Shown here in pieces: positions 55,438 to 64,000 of a DNA stretch of 64,000 nucleotides. The stretch is from positions 434,001 through 498,000 of the forward strand of contig SCTY01000003.1 in NCBI GenBank assembly GCA_004297625.1, read 5' to 3'. The translations under genes were made by a program, and so were the position numbers. The DNA comes from Betaproteobacteria bacterium. Lineage in GTDB: Bacteria; Pseudomonadota; Gammaproteobacteria; Burkholderiales; SG8-39. How positions within the stretch are numbered: the first letter of the stretch is position 1; each line of letters starts with the position of its first letter. The notes below the pieces were generated by a model. That model saw nothing but the letters and a program-made list of their open reading frames with translations. It was not told the origin of the DNA and searched no databases.

Positions 55438-56949
55438 GTGAAGGACGATTATCTCGAGCGGGTCCTCAAGGCGCGCGTCTACGACGTGGCGATCGAATCG
55501 CCGCTCGAGCTCGCGCCGGCGCTTTCCAAGCGCCTGGGGAACCGGCTCTACATCAAGCGCGAGGACCTGCAGCCGGTATTCTCGTTCAAGCTGCGCGGCG
55601 CATACAACAAGATGGCCGGTCTGCCGCGCGCGCGTCTTGCGCGCGGCGTCATCACCGCGAGCGCCGGCAACCATGCGCAGGGCGTAGCGCTCGCCTCCGA
55701 GCGCCTGGGCTGCCGCGCGGTCATCGTGATGCCGATCACCACGCCGCGCATCAAGGTCGACGCAGTCGCCGCGCGCGGCGCGCAGGTCGTGCTCCATGGC
55801 GATTCCTACGCCGACGCCCATGCGCACGCGCTGCAGCTCAAGCGCAAGCGCGGGCTCGTGTTCGTGCATCCCTACGACGACCCCGAGGTGATCGCGGGGC
55901 AGGGAACGATCGGCATGGAGATCCTGCGCCAGCACGCGCGTCCTATCGACGCGATTTTCGTCCCGGTCGGGGGCGGCGGGCTCATCTCGGGCATCGCCGC
56001 GTACGTGAAGCGCGTGCGGCCTTCGGTGCGCATCATCGGCGTGGAGCCAGTGGATGCGGACGCCATGGCGCGCTCGCTCGAGGCCGGCCGGCGCGTCAAG
56101 CTCGATCAGGTCGGCCTCTTCGCCGACGGCGTGGCGGTGAAGCGGGTGGGCAAGGAGACGTTTCGCCTCTGCCGCCGGCTCGTCGACGACATGGTGCTCG
56201 TCGGCACCGACGAGACCTGCGCCGCGATCAAGGACGTATTCGAAGACACCCGTGTGGTCCTCGAGCCGGCGGGCGCGCTCTCGATCGCGGGCGCGAAGTC
56301 GTGGGTGGAGCGCCACGGCGCGCGGGGCAAGACGCTCGTCGCCGTCGCCTCGGGGGCCAACACGAACTTCGACCGGCTGCGCTTCATCGCCGAAGAAGCC
56401 GAGGTCGGCGAGCATCGCGAGGCGGTGCTGGCGGTCACCATTCCGGAGCGGCCCGGGAGCTTTCGCAAGTTCTGCGCCACTCTCGGCGCGCGCAATGTCA
56501 CCGAGTTCAATTACCGCATCGCGGGCTCGGACGATGCGCATGTATTCGTCGGCATCGAGGTGCGCGGGCGCGACGAGACCGCGCGCATCGTGGGCAATCT
56601 CAAGCGCCATGGCCTGCGCACGCTCGACCTCTCGGACGACGAAATGGCGAAGACCCATCTGCGCCACATGGTGGGCGGGCGCGCGCCGTTTGCGAAAAAC
56701 GAGCTGCTGTACCGCTTCGAGTTTCCGGAGCGCCCGGGAGCGCTGATGCGCTTTCTCGACAGCATGCGCGGCGACTGGAACATCAGCCTGTTCCACTACC
56801 GCAACCAGGGCGCCGACTACGGCCGGGTGCTCGTCGGCATCCAGGTGCCGCGCGCGGAGCTCAGCGAATTCCGGCGTTTCCTCAAAAAGCTGGGTTACCC
56901 GTACGCGGAAGAAACCCGCAATCCCGCTTACAAGCTGTTCCTGGTTTGA
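55438..56949 (+). CDS. ilvA: Threonine ammonia-lyase (biosynthetic)
   Basis: PLP enzyme of 503 residues that turns threonine into 2-oxobutanoate for isoleucine. The PLP Lys is in FSFKLRGAYNKM, the phosphate loop is GGGGLISG, and two ACT-like regulatory domains follow (AVTIPERPGSFRKFC and FEFPERPGALMRF), so isoleucine feedback is expected. I start at GTG 55438 (VKDDYLERVLKARVYDVAIE), behind a G-rich stretch; the ATG at 55408 adds ten unrelated residues and touches the divergent yqaA start. Confidence 0.94.
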   Translation: MKDDYLERVLKARVYDVAIESPLELAPALSKRLGNRLYIKREDLQPVFSFKLRGAYNKMAGLPRARLARGVITASAGNHAQGVALASERLGCRAVIVMPITTPRIKVDAVAARGAQVVLHGDSYADAHAHALQLKRKRGLVFVHPYDDPEVIAGQGTIGMEILRQHARPIDAIFVPVGGGGLISGIAAYVKRVRPSVRIIGVEPVDADAMARSLEAGRRVKLDQVGLFADGVAVKRVGKETFRLCRRLVDDMVLVGTDETCAAIKDVFEDTRVVLEPAGALSIAGAKSWVERHGARGKTLVAVASGANTNFDRLRFIAEEAEVGEHREAVLAVTIPERPGSFRKFCATLGARNVTEFNYRIAGSDDAHVFVGIEVRGRDETARIVGNLKRHGLRTLDLSDDEMAKTHLRHMVGGRAPFAKNELLYRFEFPERPGALMRFLDSMRGDWNISLFHYRNQGADYGRVLVGIQVPRAELSEFRRFLKKLGYPYAEETRNPAYKLFLV

Positions 56950-56955
56950 CCGAGG

Positions 56956-57654
56956 TCAGTCTCGTTTGACTTCGCCCGCGTAGCACACCGGCGAGGCGAG
57001 CGGACTCGGATCGTCCCCCGCCTGCGGCGCGCCGAGGAACACGAGGCCCTGCGGATCGCGGCGGTAGACGCCGCGCTCGGTGACGAGGTAATCGACCGGG
57101 ATGTCCCACGGTTGCGGGTAAATCGTGTCGAGGTGCGCCTGCTCGTACGAGACGCCGATCACGATCGGCCGGCGCGCGAGGCTCGCGAGCGTGCGGTCGA
57201 AAAAGCCCGCGCCGTAGCCCAGGCGATAACCCATTGAATCCCATCCGTTCATCGGCAGCAGCACGATCTGCGGAACAATTTCTTGCGAATTCACAGGGTA
57301 CGGAATGTCGAGCGCGCCCTTCGCGAGGTCGACGCCGGGATGCCATTCGCGGAAAATGAGCGGCATCTTGGGGGCAACAACAACGGGGAGCGCGGTCAAC
57401 GTGCCGCGTGCGCGCAGCGTTCTAGCAATGTGCCGGGCGTCGTATTCGTGCTTGATCGGCCAGCAGAACGCGACGCGCTTGCCCGCGAGCCCGGGAAAAG
57501 AACGTTCCAGAAAACCATCGATGCGCCGCCGCCAGGCCTCCACCGTCTCCGGCGCGAGCGCTACGCGCTCGGCGATGAGCCGCTCCCGCTGCGATTTGCG
57601 CCATGCCTTCGACGCTAGCGTGCTATCCTGCGATTGTTCATGATTTTCAAGCAT
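56956..57654 (-). CDS. 5-formyltetrahydrofolate cyclo-ligase
   Basis: ATP-dependent ligase of 232 residues converting 5-formyl-THF to methenyl-THF. The signature is MGYRLGYGAGFFDRTLAS near residue 145 (family GxGxGYYDR), with AFCWPIKHEYDAR and IGVSYEQAHL. The start ATG at 57654 is 15 bp inside the 5' end of slt, an overlapping divergent arrangement. It converges on ilvA with 6 bp between stops. Confidence 0.9.
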   Translation of the reverse strand: MLENHEQSQDSTLASKAWRKSQRERLIAERVALAPETVEAWRRRIDGFLERSFPGLAGKRVAFCWPIKHEYDARHIARTLRARGTLTALPVVVAPKMPLIFREWHPGVDLAKGALDIPYPVNSQEIVPQIVLLPMNGWDSMGYRLGYGAGFFDRTLASLARRPIVIGVSYEQAHLDTIYPQPWDIPVDYLVTERGVYRRDPQGLVFLGAPQAGDDPSPLASPVCYAGEVKRD

Positions 57655-59583
57655 TTCCGGTATTTTAGTTTAGTCCTGGCCTTAATTGCCGCACCGGTCC
57701 GTGCGGCAAACAGTTCCGACGAATCCGTGCTCGCGGCGTTCGACGCGTACCGCGCCGGCGATGCGATCAAGTTTTCGCGCTACGCGAAAAAGCTCGACGG
57801 CAACGTGCTCAAGCCCTGGCTCGAGTACTGGCGCGTCGGGCTGCGCCTGGAGGACGCCCAGACCGGGGAAGTGCGCGCGTTTCTCGCCGCGAACGCCGAC
57901 ACCTACGTTGCCGAGCGGCTGCGCGGCGAATGGCTGAAGGTGCTCGGCAAGCGCCACGACTGGCAGGAATTCGATAACGAGCTCGCGAACTATCCGCGCG
58001 AGGATTTGGAGATCCGCTGCTACGCCTGGCTTTCACGGCTTGCGCACAGCGACGGAAGCGCGCTCGCCGAGGCGCCGACGATGTGGCTCGAGCCGCACGA
58101 GCTGCCGAAAAGCTGCGGCGAGCTCGCGACGCTGCTATGGCAGCGCGCTCGCATCTCGACGAACGATGTGTGGCAACGCGTGAGAGTGCTCTTCGAGAGC
58201 GGCCAGATCACGGCGGCGAAGGAAGCGCTCGGCTACCTCGGGAAGGACGAAGCCCCGGATGAGCGCGCGCTCGCCGAAGCGGCGCGGCACCCGAAGCGCC
58301 TGCTCGACCGGCTGCCGAAGCACATGGAGCGGCGCGCGACGCGCGAAGTGGTGGTGCTCGCCGCCATTCGCCACGCGCGCAACGATCCCGAAGCGGCTGC
58401 CGCGGCGCTCGAAGGCTCGCTCGGCGCGCGCTTGCCGGAAGCGGACGTGCGCTATCTATGGGGGCGCATCGGCTTCGAGGCCGCCCGGTTCCACCACGAG
58501 AACGCGCTCGAGTGGTACACGCGCGCCGAGGACACGCGGCTCGACGACGAGCAGCTCGCCTGGAAAGTGCGCGCCGCCCTGCGGCGCGGGAACTGGCCCG
58601 TGGTGCTCGACGCGATCGACCGCATGTCGGCCGAAGCACGGCGCCAGCCGGCGTGGATCTACTGGTACGGCCGGGCGCTCGGCGCGCAAGGGCAGGAGAC
58701 GGGCAGCCGGGCGTATTACCTGCGCATCGCGGGCCAGACGGATTTCTACGGGCTGCTCGCCGACGAGGAGCTCGGCTACGTCGTCGCGCTTCCGGAGACG
58801 ACCTACGTGCCGAGCGAAGAGGAGGTCGAGAAGGCGAAGCGCAACCCGGGCCTTGCGCGCGCGCTGGAGCTGATTCGCCTCGGCATTCGCGTGGAAGGCG
58901 TGCGCGAGTGGCTCTACACCATCCGCTACTTCAACGACGAGCAGCTCATCGCCGCCGCCGAGCTTGCGCGCCGCGCCGAGGTGTACGATCGCGCGATCCA
59001 TACGGCCGACAAGACGCAGCGCTCGCACAACTTCAGCCTGCGCTACCCCGTGCGGTTCCGCGACGTATTCCGCGACTACGCCCGCACGCACGGGCTCGAC
59101 GAAGCCTGGGTGCTCGGCCTGGTGCGCCAGGAAAGCCGCTTCATCACGGATGCGCGCTCCAGCGCCGGCGCCGCAGGCCTGATGCAGATCATGCCGCGCA
59201 CCGCCAAGTACGTCGCCTCCAGGATCGGCTTGCGCAACTACCGCCCGAAGGACGCGATCCACGTGCAAACCAACATCGGCCTGGGCACGAGCTACCTGAA
59301 GATGGTGCTCGACCAGCTCGGCCACCCGGTGCTTGCGTCCGCCGCCTACAATGCAGGCCCGGCGCGCGCCCGCCGCTGGCGCGACGTCAAGCCCCTGGAG
59401 GGCGCGATCTACGCGGAGACGATTCCCTTCGGCGAGACCCGCGACTACGTGAAGAAGGTCATGGCGAACGCGGTGTTCTACTCGGCGCTCGTGAACAAGA
59501 AAGTGACGCCGCTCAAGACGCTGCTCGGCACCATCCCGGCGCGCGCTGCGGGCGAGCCGGCCGAGGAGGAAGAGCTCCCCTGA
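57640..59583 (+). CDS. slt: Soluble lytic murein transglycosylase (Slt70 family)
   Basis: Periplasmic lytic transglycosylase of 647 residues. A signal peptide (YFSLVLALIAAPVRA) is followed by the alpha-helical U-shaped domain and, from about residue 480, the catalytic domain: VRQESRFITDARSSAGAAGL with the catalytic Glu, MQIMPRTAKYVA and ASAAYNAGPARARRW. It cuts peptidoglycan to 1,6-anhydro-MurNAc products, which AmpG-type permeases recycle. Start ATG at 57640 overlaps the divergent cyclo-ligase start. Confidence 0.94.
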   Translation: MIFKHFRYFSLVLALIAAPVRAANSSDESVLAAFDAYRAGDAIKFSRYAKKLDGNVLKPWLEYWRVGLRLEDAQTGEVRAFLAANADTYVAERLRGEWLKVLGKRHDWQEFDNELANYPREDLEIRCYAWLSRLAHSDGSALAEAPTMWLEPHELPKSCGELATLLWQRARISTNDVWQRVRVLFESGQITAAKEALGYLGKDEAPDERALAEAARHPKRLLDRLPKHMERRATREVVVLAAIRHARNDPEAAAAALEGSLGARLPEADVRYLWGRIGFEAARFHHENALEWYTRAEDTRLDDEQLAWKVRAALRRGNWPVVLDAIDRMSAEARRQPAWIYWYGRALGAQGQETGSRAYYLRIAGQTDFYGLLADEELGYVVALPETTYVPSEEEVEKAKRNPGLARALELIRLGIRVEGVREWLYTIRYFNDEQLIAAAELARRAEVYDRAIHTADKTQRSHNFSLRYPVRFRDVFRDYARTHGLDEAWVLGLVRQESRFITDARSSAGAAGLMQIMPRTAKYVASRIGLRNYRPKDAIHVQTNIGLGTSYLKMVLDQLGHPVLASAAYNAGPARARRWRDVKPLEGAIYAETIPFGETRDYVKKVMANAVFYSALVNKKVTPLKTLLGTIPARAAGEPAEEEELP

Positions 59584-59590
59584 GACGGCG

Positions 59591-60562
59591 ATGAGGTTCG
59601 AGAATGTGCTCGTGGTCGGCGGCTCGGGCTTCATCGGCCGTCATGTCTGCGCCGCGCTTGCGGCCGAATCGGTCGACGTCACGGTCCCGTCGCGGCGCCG
59701 CGAGCGCGCCAAGCACCTGATCCTCCTGCCGACGGTCGACGTCGTCGAGGCCGACGTGCTCGCGCCCGGCGTGCTCGAGCGGCTGGTGGCCGGCCACCAG
59801 GCGGTGATCAACCTCGTCGGCGTCCTCTACAGCCGGCGCGGGCGGCGCGACGAGCGCGGGCCGAACGATTACGGCCCGGACTTCGCGCGCATGCACGTCG
59901 AGCTGCCGCAAGCGATCGTCGCCGCGTGCCGCGCGAAGGGCGTGAAGCGCATCTTGCACGTGAGCGCGCTCGGCGTATCGCCGGGCGCCCCCTCGGAATA
60001 CCTGCGCTCCAAGGCGATCGGCGAGCAGGCGCTGCTCGCGGCCGACGATCTTCACGTCACCGTGTTCCGCCCATCGGTCGTATTCGGCCCCGAGGACCGG
60101 TTTCTCAACAACTTCGCGCTTTTCGCGCGCCTGCTGCCGCTATTCGCCGTGCCTTGTCCGGACACGCGCTTCCAGCCGGTTTATGTCGGCGATGTGGCGC
60201 ACGCCATGCTGCGCGCTCTCGACGATTCTCTCGCGCACGGCAAAGCCTACGAGCTCTGCGGGCCGCGCCAATACAGCCTCAAGGAGCTGGTGGAATACGT
60301 GTGCCAGCTCACCGGCCACAGACGGATTGTGTTCGGCCTGTCCGACCGGATGTCGTATTGGCAGGCTGCCTTCCTCGAGCGCATGCCGGGCCGGCTCATG
60401 ACGCGCGACAACTACCGCTCGATGCAGGTGCCGAGCGTCTGCAGCGGCACTTTCCCGTTCGGCATCGAGCCGCATCCCCTGGAAGCGGTCGCGCCCACTT
60501 ATCTCGCGCCCACCCAGCCGCGCGAGCGCTATCCCCGGCTGCGCTGGCGCGCGCGGCGCTGA
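59591..60562 (+). CDS. Extended SDR, complex I NDUFA9-like NAD(P)-binding protein
   Basis: Extended/atypical SDR of 323 residues. VLVVGGSGFIGRHVCAAL is the nucleotide motif; VINLVGVLYS, VKRILHVSALGVSP and VFRPSVVFGPEDRFLNNFA match NDUFA9-like proteins, which lack a standard YxxxK site. Its role in bacteria is unclear. It follows slt by 7 bp and precedes the DUF1116 gene by 4 bp. Confidence 0.88.
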   Translation: MRFENVLVVGGSGFIGRHVCAALAAESVDVTVPSRRRERAKHLILLPTVDVVEADVLAPGVLERLVAGHQAVINLVGVLYSRRGRRDERGPNDYGPDFARMHVELPQAIVAACRAKGVKRILHVSALGVSPGAPSEYLRSKAIGEQALLAADDLHVTVFRPSVVFGPEDRFLNNFALFARLLPLFAVPCPDTRFQPVYVGDVAHAMLRALDDSLAHGKAYELCGPRQYSLKELVEYVCQLTGHRRIVFGLSDRMSYWQAAFLERMPGRLMTRDNYRSMQVPSVCSGTFPFGIEPHPLEAVAPTYLAPTQPRERYPRLRWRARR

Positions 60563-60566
60563 CGGC

Positions 60567-61970
60567 GTGATCGCCGCGCTGCTTGCGGGCCCGGTCCGCG
60601 TGGTGAACGTCGGGCTCGCCGGCTTCGCACGCGACCTCGCCGCCAACGGGGCGGCGGTCGTGCAAATCGATTGGGCGCCTCCCGCGGCCGGCAAGCCGGA
60701 GCTGATCGCCGCCCTGACCCGGCTCGACGGCAAGCGCATCGACGCGGCCAACCGGGCGGTCATCGAAAAAATCCTCGCGGCGCAGCCGGTGCTTGCCGAC
60801 GTGCGGCGTGCGGGCGAGCTCATCGCGCCGCTCGATGCGCAGCGGCTCGTGCTGCACGCCGGCCCGCCGATCGCCTGGAAGGACATGTGCGGCCCGCTCA
60901 AGGGCGCGGTGTGCGGGGCGATCGTGTTCGAGGGCTGGGCAGCCGACCTGGAGGCTGCCGAGCGCCTCGCGGGCTCGGGCGGGGTGCAATTCGCGCCCAA
61001 CCATCACTTCGGCGCCGTCGGCCCGATGACCGGCATTACCACGCGCAGCATGCCGCTTCTCGCGGTCGAGAACCGCGCGTTCGGCAACCGCGCGTTCTGC
61101 GCGCTGAACGAGGGCCTGGGCAAGGTGATGCGCTTCGGCGGCAACGACGCCGAGGTGCTCGCGCGCCTCGCGTGGCTGCGCGACGAGTTCGGGCCCCTCC
61201 TGGGCGCTGCGGCCCGGGCGGCGCCGGTCGAGCTCAAGCCGATCATCGCGCGCGGACTCGCGATGGGCGACGAAATGCACCAGCGCAACGTCGCCTGTTC
61301 TTCGCTCCTGCTGAGGGCGCTTTCGCCGCACCTCGCCCGCGCGGGCGAGCCGCATGCGCTCGCCAAGGCCTTCGAGTTCATGGCGGGCAACGACCAGTTC
61401 TTCCTCAACGTGGCCATGGCGACGGGCAAGTCGATCCTCGATCCGGCGCGCGGCGCCGCGGATTCGACGCTCGTGACCGCGATGGCGCGCAACGGCACCG
61501 AGTTCGGAATCCGCATCGCGGCGCTCGGCGATGCCTGGTTCACGGCGCCGGTAGAGATGCCGCAGGGGCTTTATTTCCCCGGGTTCAGCGCCGCCGACGC
61601 CAACCCGGACATGGGCGATTCGGCGATCCTCGAGGCGGTCGGCCTGGGCGCGTTCGCGATGGCCGCGGCGCCGGCGGTGGCGGGTTTTGTCGGCGCGGGC
61701 GGCTTCGCCGACGCGGTCCGCGCGACGCGCGCCATGGCCGAGATCTGCGCTGCGCGCAACCCGGCATGGGGCCTGCCGGCGCTCGAGTTTTCCGGAACGC
61801 CGACCGGCATCGACGTGCGCCGCGTGGTCGAGACGGGCATCGCGCCCGCCATCAATACCGGCATCGCGCACCGGCGTGCGGGGGTCGGCCAGGTCGGAGC
61901 CGGCGTCGCCCGCGCGCCGCTCGCCTGCTTCGAAAAGGCGCTCCTCGCTTTCGCCGCGCATGCTCGTTAA
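60567..61970 (+). CDS. DUF1116 protein (AllG/YlbE-type oxamate carbamoyltransferase component)
   Basis: DUF1116 protein of 467 residues, start GTG. NGAAVVQIDWAPPAAGKPEL near the N terminus, NHHFGAVGPMTGITTRSMPL and MGDEMHQRNVACSSLLLRAL are family-typical. Escherichia coli YlbE (AllG) works with FdrA (AllF) and YlbF (AllH) as oxamate carbamoyltransferase in allantoin use, yielding carbamoyl phosphate. FdrA follows here with an 11-bp overlap and a DUF2877 gene faces it, so all three families are present, in a different order from E. coli. No carbamate kinase is in the window. Confidence 0.85.
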   Translation: MIAALLAGPVRVVNVGLAGFARDLAANGAAVVQIDWAPPAAGKPELIAALTRLDGKRIDAANRAVIEKILAAQPVLADVRRAGELIAPLDAQRLVLHAGPPIAWKDMCGPLKGAVCGAIVFEGWAADLEAAERLAGSGGVQFAPNHHFGAVGPMTGITTRSMPLLAVENRAFGNRAFCALNEGLGKVMRFGGNDAEVLARLAWLRDEFGPLLGAAARAAPVELKPIIARGLAMGDEMHQRNVACSSLLLRALSPHLARAGEPHALAKAFEFMAGNDQFFLNVAMATGKSILDPARGAADSTLVTAMARNGTEFGIRIAALGDAWFTAPVEMPQGLYFPGFSAADANPDMGDSAILEAVGLGAFAMAAAPAVAGFVGAGGFADAVRATRAMAEICAARNPAWGLPALEFSGTPTGIDVRRVVETGIAPAINTGIAHRRAGVGQVGAGVARAPLACFEKALLAFAAHAR

Positions 61971-63330
61971 CCGCGTCGAGCGCGGGCGCTACCTCGATTC
62001 GGTCGCGCTGATGCGCGTATCGCGCCGCGTGGAGGCGCTCCCCGGCGTCGAAGCGGCGGCGCTGCTCATCGGAACGCCGGCCAACAAAGCGCTGCTGCGC
62101 AATGCGGGCTTGCTCGGCGCCGAAGGCGAGCAGGCGACGCCGAACGACCTCATCATCGCCGTGCGCGGCGCGAAGGCTGCGCAAGCCGTCGAATCGGGCT
62201 TGCAGCTTCTCGTGGAGACAAGGCAAGAGCCAGCCGAGGCGCTGCCGCGCGCGCGCAGCCTGCCTGGCGCGCTCGAGCTTCTGCCCGACGCGAACCTCGC
62301 CCTCGTATCCGTGCCGGGCGAGTTCGCCGCTTACGAAGCGCGCAACGCCCTCGAGCGCGGCCTGCACGTGCTCGTGTTTTCCGACAACGTGCCGCTCGAG
62401 GAAGAGATCTCGCTCAAGCGGCTTGCGCGCGACAAGGGGTTGCTGCTCATGGGCCCCGATTGCGGCACGGCGCTCATTGCCGGCACGCCGATCGCCTTCG
62501 CCAACGCGGTGCCGCGCGGCGACATCGGCATCGTCTCGGCGTCCGGAACCGGGCTGCAGGAGGTGTCGTCGCTGATCGCGCGCCTGGGCGGGGGCGTATC
62601 GCACGGCATCGGCGTAGGCGGGCGCGACCTCGACGCGCGCATCGGCGCGCTCGGCACCCTCGCCGCGCTGGAGGCTCTCGAGCAGGATCCCGCGACCTCG
62701 AAAATCGTGCTCATCTCCAAGCCGCCGTCGCCCGAAGCGGCGCAGCGCGTTCTCGAGCGGATCGAGCGCAGCCCCAAGCCGTGCGTGGTGTGCTTTCTCG
62801 GCTTGCGGGCGCCGGGAATCGCGCTCACTCTCACCGAAGCCGCCGAGCGCGCGCTGAACCGCAAGCTAGCGCCGCTCGCTCCCACCCGGGCGAAAAAAAT
62901 TCCGGGCGGGCGGGTCCGCGGCCTGTTCTGTGGCGGGACGCTGTGCGCCGAGGGCGAGCTCATCTTCCAGGCGAAAAACCTCTCGGGCCACGCGTTCGTC
63001 GACCTCGGCGCCGACGAGCTCACGCGCGGGCGGCCGCATCCGATGATCGAGCCCGAGCTGCGCAGCGATCATCTGAAGCGCGCCCTGGCCGACGCTGCGG
63101 TGGACCTCGTTCTCGTCGACGTCGTGCTCGGCTACGGCGCGCATGAAAATCCTGCCGCGGTGCTCGCAAAAGCCATCGGGAAACGAAAACCCGTGATCGC
63201 TTCCGTGACCGGCACCGAGCAGGACCCGCAGGTCTGGTCGCGGCAGGTGGCGATCCTGCGCGAAGCCGGCGTGATCGTCGCCGCGTCGAACGCGCACGCC
63301 GCGCAGCTCGCGGCCGCGCTCGTCGCCTAG
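61960..63330 (+). CDS. fdrA: FdrA family protein (AllF type), short form
   Basis: FdrA-type acyl-CoA-synthetase-like protein of 456 residues, about 100 shorter than the E. coli protein. Start ATG at 61960, overlapping DUF1116 by 11 bp. The N-terminal domain (RYLDSVALMRVSRRVEALPG) is followed by the CoA-binding and ligase parts: LLMGPDCGTALIAGTPIAFA, IGIVSASGTGLQE and KPCVVCFLGLRAPG. Expected to act with the DUF1116 and DUF2877 proteins in carbamoyl transfer from oxalurate. Confidence 0.87.
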   Translation: MLVNRVERGRYLDSVALMRVSRRVEALPGVEAAALLIGTPANKALLRNAGLLGAEGEQATPNDLIIAVRGAKAAQAVESGLQLLVETRQEPAEALPRARSLPGALELLPDANLALVSVPGEFAAYEARNALERGLHVLVFSDNVPLEEEISLKRLARDKGLLLMGPDCGTALIAGTPIAFANAVPRGDIGIVSASGTGLQEVSSLIARLGGGVSHGIGVGGRDLDARIGALGTLAALEALEQDPATSKIVLISKPPSPEAAQRVLERIERSPKPCVVCFLGLRAPGIALTLTEAAERALNRKLAPLAPTRAKKIPGGRVRGLFCGGTLCAEGELIFQAKNLSGHAFVDLGADELTRGRPHPMIEPELRSDHLKRALADAAVDLVLVDVVLGYGAHENPAAVLAKAIGKRKPVIASVTGTEQDPQVWSRQVAILREAGVIVAASNAHAAQLAAALVA

Positions 63331-63334
63331 CCGG

Positions 63335-64000
63335 TCAACGCAGCACCGCGAGCGCGCCCGCGAGCGCGTCCCAGCCCGAGCAGTGGCCGACGGCATCCAG
63401 CTTTTCGAGCTGCAAATCGCCGTTCAGGACGTCATGGAGCGCTTCGTGCGCTTCGCCGGCAGCCGCGGCCGCGAGATGCGCGGCGCTGATCGCGCTCGTG
63501 CGGCCGGCGAGGCGCGGCTGCAGCCAGCGCCAAAGGCCGTCGGCCTGCACGCCGCGGCCGCAAGCGCGCAACGCCACCAGCATGCCGCCGAGATAGTCGT
63601 CGCCGGAGGGCGTAAGCCCGGGACCCAGCCCGATGAGCTGCTCGGCTTCGGCGCCGAGCGCATTGCCGACCAGCCAGCGCTCCAGCGCCTCCAGCGCCGG
63701 CTGCGCATGGCCGCTCAGCGCGTTGTGCGTGCCGACGATCAGGCAGCCGAGCCCTTCGGCCGGCACGAGGGGGCGCGCAGCTTGCCGCAAGTCTTGGATA
63801 TTCAGCCGACCGGGCTGGTACGGCGGCGGCGCCCACACTTGCGCGTGGGCGTTGTCGACGCTCACGCGCTCGCCCAAGGCCGGAATCTTCACTTCGCCGA
63901 CGAGGACATTCAGCGGCCCCCGGCCGAGGGAAATATCGCCGATGCAGGCATAGCGCTCGCCCGGGAAGCGCAGGTAAAAGCTGCGCCGGAAGGCCGCGCA
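63335..64000 (-). CDS. DUF2877 protein (AllH/YlbF type), 5' end beyond the window
   Basis: C-terminal 220 or so residues of a DUF2877 protein; the frame stays open to the right edge, with recognisable coding sequence (RRSFYLRFPGERYACIGDIS) before the internal ATG or GTG near 63895, so the start lies outside. IGLGPGLTPSGDDYLGGMLV is the family signature. It converges on fdrA with 4 bp between stops, unlike the same-strand order in E. coli. Probable third subunit or partner of the oxamate carbamoyltransferase. Confidence 0.85.
   Translation of the reverse strand, partial: CAAFRRSFYLRFPGERYACIGDISLGRGPLNVLVGEVKIPALGERVSVDNAHAQVWAPPPYQPGRLNIQDLRQAARPLVPAEGLGCLIVGTHNALSGHAQPALEALERWLVGNALGAEAEQLIGLGPGLTPSGDDYLGGMLVALRACGRGVQADGLWRWLQPRLAGRTSAISAAHLAAAAAGEAHEALHDVLNGDLQLEKLDAVGHCSGWDALAGALAVLR

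Overview
The window is a GC-rich, very compact chromosome segment. Gene content and order point to a betaproteobacterium: a metX-metW pair, a gshB/EIIA(mannose-type)/HPr/EI group, a leuS-lptE-holA-proA-nadD-rsfS-rlmH-maf-rng run, a Bug-type tripartite-tricarboxylate receptor and a diheme c5-like cytochrome. The species cannot be named from this sequence. Convergent neighbours often overlap at their stop codons and many genes start on GTG, TTG or (inferred) CTG.

Bases 1-28.5 kb form a catabolic and transport region. It holds two molybdenum hydroxylase large subunits (one with its FAD and 2Fe-2S partners), five amidohydrolase-superfamily genes (one cut by the left edge), two M20 peptidases (ArgE-like and carbamoylase-like), an ornithine cyclodeaminase-like enzyme, an Asp/Glu-racemase-fold protein, an aminotransferase, an SDR, a TRAP transporter, a nitrate/taurine-type ABC transporter, an orphan Bug receptor and a Pht5-like protein. 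ExoIII and an AmpG-like permease sit in the middle. I infer uptake and oxidative, deaminating and hydrolytic breakdown of N-heterocycles (purine, pyrimidine or hydantoin type); the substrates are not determined.

At 28.6-29.6 kb lies a lower-GC patch between a CBS-domain gene and metW. It carries a DUF2442 gene, a deletion-damaged DUF4160 remnant and, at the DUF2442 stop codon, an imperfect palindrome resembling an integron attC site. It reads as a relic gene cassette.

From 29.6 to 36.7 kb a minus-strand operon runs cytochrome c, gshB, EIIA, HPr, EI, CoA transferase, metX, metW. A tRNA-Arg(CCG) and a metallophosphoesterase follow at 36.9-37.7 kb. Then come an isochorismatase-family pseudogene, a lectin-like lipoprotein, and the 38.9-50.2 kb housekeeping operon from leuS down to an amidase.

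From 50.3 to 64 kb are a FecR-SPOR protein, uvrD, a 3-hydroxyacyl-CoA dehydrogenase, an encapsulated-ferritin-type protein without a shell gene or visible targeting tail, a YqaA-type membrane protein, ilvA, 5-formyl-THF cyclo-ligase, slt and an NDUFA9-like SDR. The last genes are DUF1116 and FdrA facing a DUF2877 gene cut by the right edge: the three families of oxamate carbamoyltransferase (AllG, AllF, AllH). No stretch of more than 300 bases lacks a gene or remnant.
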